Origin: 20CM-2-55-15 sp964633285
GTDB lineage: Bacteria > Acidobacteriota > Terriglobia > 20CM-2-55-15
DNA length: 64,000 nt
Assembly (NCBI GenBank): GCA_964633285.1
Contig: CAZWGA010000022.1
Coordinates: 1-64,000, forward strand
Direction of reading: 5' to 3'
Below are positions 23,587 to 32,780 of the stretch, piece after piece. A program made the position numbers and the translations under genes. The notes below the pieces were generated by a model, which saw only the letters and a list, made by a program, of their open reading frames with translations, made no database searches and had not been told where the DNA came from. The stretch's first letter is position 1, and every line of letters begins with the position of its first letter.

Positions 23587-24229
23587 TCCCGTTGTTGCCG
23601 GTTTCGACTTGCACGATTTCGGGCACCGCGGAAAGACCTTGAATGATCTTCATATTCGTCTCGCGAGGAATCAGCAGATTGAACCATACCCGGTAATGTC
23701 CGGCCCTCTTCTTGAAATTGAAACTCGCCGCAGCTACGGAATTGTCCTGCAGGATTTTGTTGATCGCGTTCAGCGATTCATTCAGATCGCTCACAACGAG
23801 CGCATAATTGTAGAATTTGCGTCCCTGAATTCTGTCTTCAATAAATGCGAGAAAGTACAACGTGACGAGACTCAGCGCCGTCGTGAAGATCGCAACCATG
23901 TACATTCCCGACCCAAGCGCCATTCCCACTCCGGCAACTACCCAGATGGTTGCTGCTGTGGTGAGACCTAAAACGAATCCATGCGAATGCAACACTGCGC
24001 CGGCTCCAAGAAACCCAATGCCGGTGATGATTTGAGCACCGATTCGAGCGGGATCTCCTCCGAGTAATTCCGCTATTTTCGTTGAAATGCTCATGAAGAG
24101 AGTCGACCCGACGCAGATCAGGATATTCGTCCGGAGGCCGGCAGGCTTGTCTCGCATTTCCCGTTCGACGCCGATGACGCCGCCGAGCAACGCAGCCAGC
24201 AGGAGTTTGAGGGGAATCGCCGGATCCAT
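23513..24229 (-). CDS. MgtC/SapB-family membrane protein
   Basis: A 238-residue protein with the MgtC signature LLGGVIGVEREMRDKPAGLRTN at the N-terminus and about five membrane helices (residues ~5-140), including GAQIITGIGFLGAGAVL. A C-terminal cytosolic ACT-like domain follows (about 150-220). MgtC proteins are linked to growth in low magnesium and to control of membrane ATP synthase in pathogens; the role in free-living bacteria is unclear. It lies 9 nt after the CPBP gene and overlaps the dapF-like gene. Confidence 0.88.
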   Translation of the reverse strand: MDPAIPLKLLLAALLGGVIGVEREMRDKPAGLRTNILICVGSTLFMSISTKIAELLGGDPARIGAQIITGIGFLGAGAVLHSHGFVLGLTTAATIWVVAGVGMALGSGMYMVAIFTTALSLVTLYFLAFIEDRIQGRKFYNYALVVSDLNESLNAINKILQDNSVAAASFNFKKRAGHYRVWFNLLIPRETNMKIIQGLSAVPEIVQVETGNNGSGFAAAPPPDEHGGPGETFRDPVH

Positions 24230-24238
24230 AAAGCGCCT

Positions 24239-25072
24239 CTAGGATTTCCTTCCTTTTCGTTCAGCGAAGACTGCCGAGGCCGCGAAGAGAAATGTGACCA
24301 GGAGTCCTCCTTCAGGACCGTAAGCGCCGCCGAGAATTAAATCGCTGCCTGCAATGCCCGTGGTCCATATCGAAGCAAAATGCCCGCCTGACAACTGGAA
24401 TCCAAGGATGAATCCCTGACTAAGATTCCATCCGGCATGAATTCCAAAGGGCAGCCACAACGAACGCGTTCTCACATACGCCAACGATAACAGGATACCC
24501 GCAATAACGGTATTCACCACACTCAACGGCGAGGCATTCGGGTTTTTCACATGCAGCGCCCCGAACAGTCCGGACATGGCAATGATTGCGGGCCATTCTC
24601 CCATGCTGTCGATCAAAAGCTGCAGGGGCAGGCCTCGAAATGTAAGTTCTTCGGTTGCGGCTGCGAGCAGGATGAGGCCGAGCGTCTCGATCAAAGTAAT
24701 CCGCGGAACCTGGTCCGCTGTCCAGTTGACGCTGATGTAGCCGATGCGGTAACAGCCCGCAACGAAAAGCGCCAGCAGCCCCATACCCCAGGCAACTCCC
24801 AGCAGAAGATCGCGCCGCCAGTTTGGAAAAAAGCCGAGGCCGAAAGTTCGGAATGGACGATGGTCCGCGAACGATATCGTCAGAAACATTGCTCCGGTCG
24901 AAGCAATGAACAAGGCAATAACGTTCAACGCCATTTCGGACAGGGTGGTGCCGGTATAGAAGCCTGCAATCGAGAATGCTGTGGCGATCCAGATGAGGAG
25001 AAACTCTGCGACATAAAGACCAAACTTCCAGCCGGGCCGCAGTTCGTTGTTTTCAGTCAGGAAGATGGTCAC
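24239..25072 (-). CDS. CPBP-family intramembrane metalloprotease
   Basis: A 277-residue protein if started at the GTG at 25072, which overlaps the mtnP stop (GTGA). The frame stays open to 25168, but that would overlap mtnP by 100 nt. About eight membrane helices carry the CPBP (Rce1-like) motifs: EELTFRG with Glu141, Glu142 and Arg146, FGALH with His174, and HAGWN with His212 and Asn216. These residues form the glutamate protease site of CAAX-prenyl-protease-related enzymes. The bacterial substrate is unknown. Translationally coupled to mtnP. Confidence 0.85.
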   Translation of the reverse strand: MTIFLTENNELRPGWKFGLYVAEFLLIWIATAFSIAGFYTGTTLSEMALNVIALFIASTGAMFLTISFADHRPFRTFGLGFFPNWRRDLLLGVAWGMGLLALFVAGCYRIGYISVNWTADQVPRITLIETLGLILLAAATEELTFRGLPLQLLIDSMGEWPAIIAMSGLFGALHVKNPNASPLSVVNTVIAGILLSLAYVRTRSLWLPFGIHAGWNLSQGFILGFQLSGGHFASIWTTGIAGSDLILGGAYGPEGGLLVTFLFAASAVFAERKGRKS

Positions 25073-25932
25073 AGATACGGTTTCAGCAGGAGTCCCAGTT
25101 TCGCTCGCGTCGCTTCCGGAACTTTCTTGAGATCCGTCAGGAACGCGTGTTGCAGCGCCTTGCCGCATTTACAGGTACGTTCGACGGGCAGGCGCTTTAC
25201 CGCCGCCCGGATGATCTTCTGCGCGTTTTCGGTGTTTCGCTTGAGGTTTTCGATGACTTCGGTGACTGTCACCGCATCATGCTGCGGATGCCAGCAATCA
25301 TAGTCCGTCACCAGGGCGATCGTTGTATAACAGATCTCCGCTTCCCGCGCGAGTTTGGCTTCCTGCAGATTTGTCATGCCGATGAGATCCATTCCCCAAC
25401 TGCGATAGACATTCGATTCCGCAACCGTGGAGAACTGAGGGCCCTCCATGCACACGTAGGTGCCGCCGCGTTTGATTCGGATGCCTGAACCTACGGCCCC
25501 TTCCGCAATGACGTCGGCAAGCCTCGAGCACACGGGATGTGCGAAGCTGACATGAACGACAATACCGTCGCCGAAAAAAGTCGATATCCGCGTTTTGGTG
25601 CGATCGTAAAACTGATCGGGCAAAACAATATCCAGGGGCCTAAGGTCTTCCTTCAGGGATCCGACAGCGCTTGCCGAGAGGATCCATTCGACGCCGAGTT
25701 TCTTGAAGCCGTAAATGTTTGCGCGAAAATTAAGCTCTGAAGGCGAGATCGTATGATTTCTATTGTGCCTCGCGAGAAAAACGACGCGGTTTCCTTCCAG
25801 AGTTCCGATCCGATACGCATCCGATGGTTTGCCGAACGGCGTTTCAATCTCGATCTCTTCGATTCCCGTCAGGCCTTCCATCTGATACAGGCCGCTGCCT
25901 CCGATGATTCCGATCCGGATTTCATTTGCCAT
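25069..25932 (-). CDS. mtnP: S-methyl-5'-thioadenosine phosphorylase
   Basis: A 287-residue protein of family length. It has the phosphate-binding GGSGLYQMEG at the N-terminus, the ARHNRNHTISPSELNFRANIYG block, GTYVCMEGPQFSTVAES, and MTNLQEAKLAREAEICY, followed by TDYDCW. This set is typical of MTA phosphorylase, which cleaves methylthioadenosine to adenine and methylthioribose-1-phosphate in methionine salvage. MTA arises from polyamine synthesis, which is notable given the spermidine-synthase-like gene at 5154. The ATG at 25932 overlaps the epimerase gene by 11 nt. Confidence 0.92.
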   Translation of the reverse strand: MANEIRIGIIGGSGLYQMEGLTGIEEIEIETPFGKPSDAYRIGTLEGNRVVFLARHNRNHTISPSELNFRANIYGFKKLGVEWILSASAVGSLKEDLRPLDIVLPDQFYDRTKTRISTFFGDGIVVHVSFAHPVCSRLADVIAEGAVGSGIRIKRGGTYVCMEGPQFSTVAESNVYRSWGMDLIGMTNLQEAKLAREAEICYTTIALVTDYDCWHPQHDAVTVTEVIENLKRNTENAQKIIRAAVKRLPVERTCKCGKALQHAFLTDLKKVPEATRAKLGLLLKPYL

Positions 25933-26320
25933 GTTCAACTAACTCCACTAACACTCCATGTGTTGAAGAAGGATGTACGAACGCGATTCGCGTGTTGTGT
26001 GCGCCGCGCCTTGGAACGGTATCGATCAGCCTGGCTCCGGCTGCCTGAAGACGTTCGAGCGCCTTTTCGATATTGTCGACGCGAACCGCGATGTGATGAA
26101 TGCCTTCACCGCGTTTAGCCATGAATTTTGCAATCGGCGAATCCGAGCCCTTCGGCTCCAGGAGTTCGATGCGGCTTTCGCCGATCTTCAACATTGCCAG
26201 ACGAACACCCTGATCGTCGACGTCATCATAGCCTGAGATTTCAAGGCCCAGCGCCTGCTCGTACACTTTTGCCGCATCCGCAAGCGATTTCACCGCGATT
26301 CCGATGTGATCGATTTTCAT
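25922..26320 (-). CDS. mce: Methylmalonyl-CoA epimerase
   Basis: A 132-residue vicinal-oxygen-chelate protein with two beta-alpha-beta-beta-beta units. Metal ligands match the family: His5 (IDHIGIAV), His76 (GIHHIAV) and Glu126 (VLVELVEH). It interconverts (R)- and (S)-methylmalonyl-CoA in propionyl-CoA breakdown. Its start overlaps the meaB stop by 4 nt (ATGA). The neighbours meaB and acyl-CoA dehydrogenase confirm the pathway; the mutase itself is not in this window. Confidence 0.93.
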   Translation of the reverse strand: MKIDHIGIAVKSLADAAKVYEQALGLEISGYDDVDDQGVRLAMLKIGESRIELLEPKGSDSPIAKFMAKRGEGIHHIAVRVDNIEKALERLQAAGARLIDTVPRRGAHNTRIAFVHPSSTHGVLVELVEHGK

Positions 26321-27270
26321 TTTGAGCCTTTGAATGGAGAGCCGTGAATGATCTGTTCAACGACCGAATACGGATCCTGCCGCCGCTTCACAATTTGCTC
26401 CACAATTTCGTCCAGTTTTCCGCCGGGGAAAGCCTGACGAATAGCAGTATTCACCAGACGTTCTTCCAGAAGCGTGATGAGACGTTGTCGCGCCGCAGCC
26501 TGTTTCTTCTTCGACTGCAATTCGGAGTTTTGAAAGAACGTGTATGAGCGTTCGATCTCGTCCATCAGTCCGTCCATACCCTGCCCGCCGGTGGCGACGG
26601 TTTTGACAACCGGAGGTTGCCATCCATCCTCGCGATGGGCAAGCGAGAGCATCGAAAGAAGAGCGTGTTCCATTTTATCGACGCCGGGGTGATCGCATTT
26701 GTTAATGACGAAAATATCGCCGATTTCCATGATGCCGGCTTTCAGGGCCTGAATCTCGTCGCCCATTCCGGGGATGAGGACAACAATCGAAATGTCCGCC
26801 AGCTTCACAATATCGATTTCATCCTGGCCCACGCCCACTGTTTCGACAATGATGGGATTCTTTCCGGCCGCGTCGAGAACCATAACGACATCCGCAGTCG
26901 CGGACGCGAGACCGCCAAGATGTCCTCGAGTTGCCATGCTTCGTATATAGACGGCGGGATCCGGACCAGAAGTCTGCATCCGTATTCGATCTCCGAGAAT
27001 GGCTCCGCCCGTGAATGGACTGCTTGGATCAACAGCGACAATCCCCAGCGTTTTGCCTCTTTGCCGGTAACCGGTCGACAGCTTGTCGACCAGAGTGCTT
27101 TTGCCGGAGCCTGGACTGCCGGTCACGCCGATGACCTGCGAACGCCCGCTGTGAGGAAAAAGTTGCTGAAGAATCGCCAGACTGTCCGGAGAACGGTTTT
27201 CGACTCGCGTGATGATGCGGGAAAGGGCGCGCGTTCCGCCCTTGAAGAAGTCTTGAAGGAGCTGATCCAC
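26317..27270 (-). CDS. meaB: MeaB-type GTPase, methylmalonyl-CoA mutase chaperone
   Basis: A 317-residue G3E-family GTPase with P-loop GSPGSGKS (residues 51-58), VAVDPSSPFTGGAILGDRIRM switch region, IVETVGVGQDE and NKCD for guanine recognition. It protects and reloads the adenosylcobalamin cofactor of methylmalonyl-CoA mutase. The C-terminal helical dimerisation arm is present. One nucleotide separates it from the acyl-CoA dehydrogenase gene, and it overlaps the epimerase gene by 4 nt. Confidence 0.93.
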   Translation of the reverse strand: MDQLLQDFFKGGTRALSRIITRVENRSPDSLAILQQLFPHSGRSQVIGVTGSPGSGKSTLVDKLSTGYRQRGKTLGIVAVDPSSPFTGGAILGDRIRMQTSGPDPAVYIRSMATRGHLGGLASATADVVMVLDAAGKNPIIVETVGVGQDEIDIVKLADISIVVLIPGMGDEIQALKAGIMEIGDIFVINKCDHPGVDKMEHALLSMLSLAHREDGWQPPVVKTVATGGQGMDGLMDEIERSYTFFQNSELQSKKKQAAARQRLITLLEERLVNTAIRQAFPGGKLDEIVEQIVKRRQDPYSVVEQIIHGSPFKGSK

Positions 27271-27271
27271 T

Positions 27272-28414
27272 CTAATGTCTCAGTATTTCTCTCGCGATGA
27301 CGAGCCGCTGAATTTCGCTGGTGCCTTCGCCAATCGTGCAGAGTTTAACGTCCCGGTAGAATTTTTCGGCAGGATATTCCTTGATGTAACCGTAGCCCCC
27401 GTGAATTTGAACGCACTCGTTTGCGACACGGACGGCGACCTCTCCGGCGTAAAGTTTTGCCATCGACGATTGCTCCGTCGTCTGCATGCCCTGGTCCTTC
27501 ATCCACGCGGCACGATGCATCAGGAGCCTCGCGGCATCGATCTCGGTAGCCATATCGGCGAGTTTGAACTGGATTGCCTGGAATTCGGAAATGGCCTTTC
27601 CAAATTGTCTGCGCTGTTTGGAGTAGTGAAGCGCGGCTTCATATGCTCCCTGGGCCATACCGACGGCAAGCGCCGCGATGCTGATGCGTCCCCCATCGAG
27701 CACTTTAAGGGCGTCGATGAATCCCTCGCCGGGCCGGCCGAGCAGATTCTCTTTCGGCACCCGGCAGTCTTCGAAGATCACTGTGGAGGTGTCGCTCGCG
27801 CGCAGTCCCAGTTTGTTTTCCTTTTTTCCGGAAGAAAAGCCGGCCATCCCCTTTTCAAGGATGAATGCGGAGATTCCGTGGTGACCCGCAGATTTGTCCG
27901 TGACCGCCATGGCAACACAAACATCTCCATAAGTACCATGAGTGGTAAACGTCTTCTGGCCATTGAGAATCCAATGATCGCCATCGAGGCGGGCGACGGT
28001 TTGCGTACCGCCTGCATCGCTCCCGGCCTCGGGCTCCGTCAGACTCCACGCGCCAAGTTTCTCTCCCTTTGCGAGCGGCACGACGAAGCGGTGCTTCTGC
28101 TCTTCCGTGCCGCTGCTGAAGATATGGCCGGTACAAAGTGAATTGTGCGCTGCGACCGAGATGCCGATGGAGCCATCAACCCGTGAGAGTTCCTCGACAA
28201 TCGTTGCGTATTCCACATATCCCAAACCCGAGCCGCCGTATTCGGCGGGTATCAGAACACCGAGGAACCCCAGTTCGGCGAGTTTCTTCAGAACATCGCG
28301 GGGGAAAATCTGTTTTTCGTCCCATTCGGCGACATGCGGCCGAATCTCGTTTTCGGCGAAGTCCCGAACGATGCGTTTGATTTCGAGCAGGTCGTCGCTG
28401 TAGCTGAACTCCAT
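27272..28414 (-). CDS. Acyl-CoA dehydrogenase
   Basis: A 380-residue FAD enzyme of typical short-chain/butyryl-CoA dehydrogenase length. Visible are the N-terminal helical domain, the flavin-binding block WSLTEPEAGSDAGG, the conserved RRQFGKAISEFQAIQFKLADM helix, IHGGYGY, and the catalytic Glu363 in TIGEGTSEIQRLV. It oxidises an acyl-CoA to the 2,3-enoyl-CoA, passing electrons to ETF. Next to meaB and mce it may feed branched-chain or odd-chain degradation toward propionyl-CoA. The exact chain length is not readable. Confidence 0.92.
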   Translation of the reverse strand: MEFSYSDDLLEIKRIVRDFAENEIRPHVAEWDEKQIFPRDVLKKLAELGFLGVLIPAEYGGSGLGYVEYATIVEELSRVDGSIGISVAAHNSLCTGHIFSSGTEEQKHRFVVPLAKGEKLGAWSLTEPEAGSDAGGTQTVARLDGDHWILNGQKTFTTHGTYGDVCVAMAVTDKSAGHHGISAFILEKGMAGFSSGKKENKLGLRASDTSTVIFEDCRVPKENLLGRPGEGFIDALKVLDGGRISIAALAVGMAQGAYEAALHYSKQRRQFGKAISEFQAIQFKLADMATEIDAARLLMHRAAWMKDQGMQTTEQSSMAKLYAGEVAVRVANECVQIHGGYGYIKEYPAEKFYRDVKLCTIGEGTSEIQRLVIAREILRH

Positions 28415-28418
28415 AGGT

Positions 28419-28964
28419 TCAAACAGCCGGATCGATCATCGTCCAGGTCATGTCGCAATCGCCGCACTTGTACCGGTGGGCGCCGGTTTTCTCGATTGCG
28501 TCCAGACGTATCAAAGACGATGAACAGAAAGGGCAGTAGTTGATCGCGCAAGGCGGATTGGCGAGGTCCACTTCGCGGCCGCGGAATTCTTCGATCGAGG
28601 ACAACAGAGTTTCGACGATCATCGTCTGGCTTCGCTTCCAATCGTTGCGCGACGGCCAGAACACTTCTATCGCCGTGGGAATCCAGCCGTGCGGGACATC
28701 GGGAAGTTCGGCCGGTGATGAATAACTCAGCAGACAGTCAACACGGCATTCCGTGTCGGCCAGCTTGCTATCGAGGGTCCTGAGAAGATTCATCAATGCA
28801 CGAAGCCCCGACGAACCCAGAACATGGAGTTCGAGCCAAAGGCTGTCTTCCGGTTTGTGTCCGGCACAACAGCCTTCCAGCCGGACCCACTGGAAACTTC
28901 CCAGTTCCTTCAGAACCGGCCGCAACGCTTTATCGGCTCGGCCGAGGATATCGGAATTGGACAT
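28419..28964 (-). CDS. Hypothetical zinc-ribbon protein
   Basis: A 181-residue protein I cannot name. The N-terminal two-thirds is a mixed domain with the Cys/His patch EGCCAGHKPEDSLWLELHVLG. The C-terminus is a zinc ribbon, CPFC...KCGDCDMTW (about residues 145-175). It is probably cytoplasmic. The ATG at 28964 has no clear ribosome binding site. A TTG at 29000, 12 nt from the thiL stop, would add 12 residues. It sits between thiL and acyl-CoA dehydrogenase in a compact run, 4 nt before the latter. Confidence 0.65.
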   Translation of the reverse strand: MSNSDILGRADKALRPVLKELGSFQWVRLEGCCAGHKPEDSLWLELHVLGSSGLRALMNLLRTLDSKLADTECRVDCLLSYSSPAELPDVPHGWIPTAIEVFWPSRNDWKRSQTMIVETLLSSIEEFRGREVDLANPPCAINYCPFCSSSLIRLDAIEKTGAHRYKCGDCDMTWTMIDPAV

Positions 28965-29011
28965 GGGTTGAGGATACCAGTAAGGCGGTTGAGGGAACAA
29001 TTACGTCAGGA

Positions 29012-29947
29012 TCATTTCGCAAAATGTTGCCAGCCGTGAGGCTGTAAAACGGATTCTTGCCTGCCATCGATCAGATAGAGCTGGTGCTCAAGATCGGATG
29101 GGATGATTTCGCCGATGCGTGTCAGCGGCACAGCCTCAAGGGTTGCAGGAAGATCGGGAGAGATGGCGATCAGTTCGTACTCTTCGCCACCGTGAAGAGC
29201 GTGACGATCCGCAGCTCCGGGCCAGACCGGAATGCGATTCTTATAAATCCGGCCGGAGACCCGGGATTCTTCCAGAATATGGGCGAGATCGGTGGAAAGA
29301 CCGTCGCTGATGTCGATGATGGCGTGGACGTGGTCTCGAAGCGCTGAACCGAGACGATACCGCGGTTCGGGATAGAGATGCCGCTTCACCGCCGGATCGT
29401 TGAGCTTGCCTGCCTTCAGATGCTCCAAACCCAGCGCCGCGCCTCCGAGGTTGCCGCTGACGTAGATTCCATCGCCAACCTTCGCGCCGGAGCGCCGCAT
29501 TGCGCGCCCCGTGGGGACTCTGCCTATCATCGACACGTCTACAAAGATGCGATCCGACGACGACGTGTCGCCTCCGGCAAGCGAGACATCGAATTGCCGG
29601 CAGGCATTCTCGATACCGCGGAAAAAGTCTTCGACCCACGTCCAGTCGAGATCGCCGGGCGCGGACAAGGAAATCAGGAAGTGCATCGCGATCCCGCCCA
29701 TCGCGGCGACATCGCTGACGTTTGCGGCTACGGCCTTATATCCGACCGAATTCGCAGGATGGAGGTTTCGAATGAAATGCGCGTTCTCGGCGACGAGATC
29801 GGAGCAGAAAACCAGGGAGTGACCCGAAGGAATATCGATTACGGCGGCGTCATCGCCGATGCCGACCGGCAATTCATCGGCTTTCGATCCAAACTTCTCG
29901 CGGATTTTGCGAATGAGTGCGCCTTCTCCGAGGTCGCTCAGATTCAC
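29012..29947 (-). CDS. thiL: Thiamine-phosphate kinase
   Basis: A 311-residue protein of the ThiL/PurM fold. It has GEGALIRKIREKFG at the N-terminus, VGIGDDAAVI for metal and phosphate binding, HPANSVGYKAVAANVSDVAAMGG, the SLAGGDTSSSD block, and ISDGLSTDLAHI. It phosphorylates thiamine monophosphate to thiamine diphosphate using ATP. The start is GTG overlapping the lon stop (GTGA). No other thiamine genes are present here. Confidence 0.93.
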   Translation of the reverse strand: MNLSDLGEGALIRKIREKFGSKADELPVGIGDDAAVIDIPSGHSLVFCSDLVAENAHFIRNLHPANSVGYKAVAANVSDVAAMGGIAMHFLISLSAPGDLDWTWVEDFFRGIENACRQFDVSLAGGDTSSSDRIFVDVSMIGRVPTGRAMRRSGAKVGDGIYVSGNLGGAALGLEHLKAGKLNDPAVKRHLYPEPRYRLGSALRDHVHAIIDISDGLSTDLAHILEESRVSGRIYKNRIPVWPGAADRHALHGGEEYELIAISPDLPATLEAVPLTRIGEIIPSDLEHQLYLIDGRQESVLQPHGWQHFAK

Positions 29948-32370
29948 AAAGTAGCCTCTGCACCTTTCCTCAGACGGCGCGGTCCTCGCACGGCCCCGGA
30001 GCCTTTCTTCGTTTCAAGCAACGCCGCCTTGAATACACTCTGCACGTCGTCGACGAAAATGAATTTCATCTCCTGGCGGATCGTTTCGTTCACATCTTCA
30101 AGGTCGCGTTTGTTAAGCGAAGGAAGAATGACCGTATCGATCTTCGCACGGCGCGCGGCCAATACTTTTTCCTTGATGCCGCCGACCGGGAGGACTTCGC
30201 CTCGAAGCGTGATTTCTCCGGTCATTGCGATTTTTCGATGAACGGCTTTTCCCGTCAAAAGCGAAAGTATAGCCGTCGCCATCGTCACCCCTGCCGACGG
30301 ACCGTCTTTCGGAATCGCACCTTCAGGCACATGGACGTGAATGTCGTGCTTGCCGAAGAAATCCTCGCTGATCCCGAACTCCCTTGCATGGGACCGCGCG
30401 TAACTGAGAGCCGCGTGCGCGGATTCTTTCATCACTTCGCCGAGTTGTCCGGTAAGCGTCAGGCCTCCCCTGCCTTTCATCGCAGTGGCTTCGACGAAGA
30501 GAACGTCGCCCCCGACAGGAGTCCATGCGAGTCCGGTTGCCACGCCGACCTGATCGCGCTTCAACAGTTCCTCCTGGATGACCTTCGGCCGTCCAAGGAA
30601 TTGATCGAGATTGTCCGTGTGAATCTTGCGTGTTTTCTTCTCGCCGATGGCAACCTGTTTCGCCACTTTTCTGCAAACGGCCGCTATTTCGCGTTCGAGG
30701 TTGCGCAGTCCGGCTTCCTGTGTATAGCCGTTGATGATGGCCCGAATGCCTTCATCCGTGAATTCGATCTGGGTTTTCTTGAGCCCATGCTGTTCGGTCT
30801 GTTTCGGAATCAGATGCCGTTTTGCAATTTCCACCTTTTCTTCTTCCGTGTAGCCGCTGAGCTGGATGATCTCCATGCGATCGCGAAACGCGGGTTGAAT
30901 CGGGTCAAGCATGTTGGCGGTCGTAATGAACATCACATTTGTCAGATCGAACGGCGCGCCGAGGTAGTTATCCCTGAATGCGTGGTTCTGTTCGGGATCC
31001 AGGACTTCGAGCAATGCGGACGATGGATCACCGCGAAAATCCGAACCGATCTTGTCGACTTCATCCATCATGAAAACCGGATTGTTGGTTCCCGCCTGAT
31101 GAATGCTTTGGATGATGCGTCCCGGCATCGCGCCCACATACGTGCGGCGGTGGCCGCGGATTTCGGCTTCATCATGCACGCCACCCAGACTCATGCGGAC
31201 AAATTTGCGCCCCAGGGCGCGCGCGATCGATTTTCCGAGCGAAGTCTTTCCAACTCCCGGAGGTCCGACAAAGCAGAGGATGGGCCCTTTTGAATCTTTC
31301 TTCAGTTTGCGGACCGCAAGATGTTCGACGATGCGGTCTTTGATTTTTTCCAGGCCATAGTGATCTTCGTCCAGAATCTTTTGAGCTTTTTTCAAATCGA
31401 GATTGTCTTTTGTCGATTTGTTCCATGGCAGGGAAACCATCCAATCGAGATAATTCCGCAGTGTTGCCGTTTCGGCGGCATCCGGATGCATGCGCTCCAG
31501 GCGGCCGAGCTGCCTTTCGGCTTCCTCGGTGACGTCCGCCGGCATTTTTGCTTTCTTGATTTTGTTCCGGTATTGCTGAATCTCTTCCTGGAGTTCGTTG
31601 CCTTCGCCAAGCTCCTGTTGAATGGCTTTCATCTGCTGGCGCAGATAAAACTCGCGCTGACTCTTGTCCATTTCTCCGCGCGCCTGCGTATTGATGTCGT
31701 TCTGAATCTCGAGGACCTCGGTCTCCTTCGCCATCAATTCATGAACGCGGCGCAGACGTTGAACGGGGTCAAGCAGCTCCAGAACTTCCTGGGCCTTATC
31801 GACTTTCAGATCGAGATTGGATGCAACTAGATCCGATAGCCGGCCAGGATCATCGAGGTTCGCCGCGATCGCAACCAGATCCGGTGAAATGTTCTTTCCC
31901 AGGGCAACCATCTTTTCCAGCGACGACTTTACGTTCCGGATCACGGCTTCATGCTCGGGCGAATCCGGTGCCACTTCCGGTTCCGCCCGGGGTTGCACTT
32001 TGGCGGTGATATAAGGCTTCGATTCATCAAAGTATTCAACCTTTGCGCGCGAGAACCCTTGAACCAGGATGCGAACACGGCCATCCGGCAGTTTCAGCAT
32101 GCGCATGATGATCGAAACCGTGCCGAAATCGTGAAGATCTTCCGCTTTCGGATCATCGGCCTCGGCGTTTTTCTGAGCAACGAGCATCACCATGCGATTT
32201 TCAGCGAGAGCCTGATCGACGGCTTTGGCTGAACGATCGCGATTCACAAAAAGCGGAACGATCATGTACGGAAATACAACCATGTCCGGCACGGGCAGCA
32301 CCGGCAAAACGTCGGGAATAGTAACTTGTTGTTCGGGAGTCTGATCGGCTTTGACGAGTTCCATGCCCAT
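29944..32370 (-). CDS. lon: ATP-dependent protease Lon
   Basis: An 808-residue LonA protease. It has an N-terminal substrate-binding domain (about 20-215), a coiled-coil segment, an AAA+ domain with Walker A GPPGVGKT (369-376) and Walker B VFMMDEVD (432-439), and a C-terminal protease domain with the Ser692-Lys735 dyad (KDGPSAG and GIKEKVLAA). The spacing of 43 residues between Ser and Lys matches the E. coli enzyme. It degrades misfolded and regulatory proteins. It lies 38 nt after a small heat-shock gene, a sensible stress pairing, and is coupled to thiL downstream. A second in-frame ATG at 32364 is possible. Confidence 0.96.
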   Translation of the reverse strand: MGMELVKADQTPEQQVTIPDVLPVLPVPDMVVFPYMIVPLFVNRDRSAKAVDQALAENRMVMLVAQKNAEADDPKAEDLHDFGTVSIIMRMLKLPDGRVRILVQGFSRAKVEYFDESKPYITAKVQPRAEPEVAPDSPEHEAVIRNVKSSLEKMVALGKNISPDLVAIAANLDDPGRLSDLVASNLDLKVDKAQEVLELLDPVQRLRRVHELMAKETEVLEIQNDINTQARGEMDKSQREFYLRQQMKAIQQELGEGNELQEEIQQYRNKIKKAKMPADVTEEAERQLGRLERMHPDAAETATLRNYLDWMVSLPWNKSTKDNLDLKKAQKILDEDHYGLEKIKDRIVEHLAVRKLKKDSKGPILCFVGPPGVGKTSLGKSIARALGRKFVRMSLGGVHDEAEIRGHRRTYVGAMPGRIIQSIHQAGTNNPVFMMDEVDKIGSDFRGDPSSALLEVLDPEQNHAFRDNYLGAPFDLTNVMFITTANMLDPIQPAFRDRMEIIQLSGYTEEEKVEIAKRHLIPKQTEQHGLKKTQIEFTDEGIRAIINGYTQEAGLRNLEREIAAVCRKVAKQVAIGEKKTRKIHTDNLDQFLGRPKVIQEELLKRDQVGVATGLAWTPVGGDVLFVEATAMKGRGGLTLTGQLGEVMKESAHAALSYARSHAREFGISEDFFGKHDIHVHVPEGAIPKDGPSAGVTMATAILSLLTGKAVHRKIAMTGEITLRGEVLPVGGIKEKVLAARRAKIDTVILPSLNKRDLEDVNETIRQEMKFIFVDDVQSVFKAALLETKKGSGAVRGPRRLRKGAEATL

Positions 32371-32408
32371 AATCTATATGCCCGCTTTCTAAAGATGCAC
32401 GCGTAGGG

Positions 32409-32777
32409 TTAGACGATGGGAATCACAACAGTTTCCGGTTCCATCCGCTTCGGAAGATGAATTCTAAGCAGGCCTTCCTTTAATTCCGCCTTCGCATGCT
32501 TGTAATCGATGGGAACCTTGATTGAAATCTCGCGCCGGAACGGTCCGTATAGCCGCTCAACGCAGAGGTATTTTGCCCCGTCCTTAAGATTTGCCGGTTG
32601 CTGCCGTTTGAGTCCCGTAAGGATGAGCAGGCCCTCATGCCACGTCAACTGAATATCCGCGCGGTCAACACCCGGCATTTCCACAAAAACGACAATTTCT
32701 TTTGGCCGCTCACTGACATCGACGGTGGGACTCCACGTCGCACCCTGGCTGGGCTGTACCTGGAATTCGAAGTACAT
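32409..32777 (-). CDS. Hsp20/alpha-crystallin small heat-shock protein
   Basis: A 122-residue protein almost entirely made of the alpha-crystallin domain (residues ~15-112: PTVDVSERPKEIVVFVEMPGV, LTWHEGLLILTGLKR, FRREISIKVPID, AELKEGLLRIHLPK) with a short C-terminal VIPIV tail like the IXI oligomerisation motif. It holds unfolding proteins for refolding. The N-terminal arm is shorter than usual. It lies 3 nt after nrdR and upstream of lon, in a protein-quality-control cluster. Confidence 0.92.
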   Translation of the reverse strand: MYFEFQVQPSQGATWSPTVDVSERPKEIVVFVEMPGVDRADIQLTWHEGLLILTGLKRQQPANLKDGAKYLCVERLYGPFRREISIKVPIDYKHAKAELKEGLLRIHLPKRMEPETVVIPIV

Positions 32778-32780
32778 TTC

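Noticed and set aside
27275..28141. 288-codon frame opposite the acyl-CoA dehydrogenase
   Set aside because: Antisense to a textbook enzyme with catalytic residues in place; no independent evidence.
29917..31293. 458-codon open frame on the plus strand opposite lon
   Set aside because: It is antisense to the well-supported lon gene; its composition is a mirror of lon codon usage and it has no family motif or ribosome binding site.
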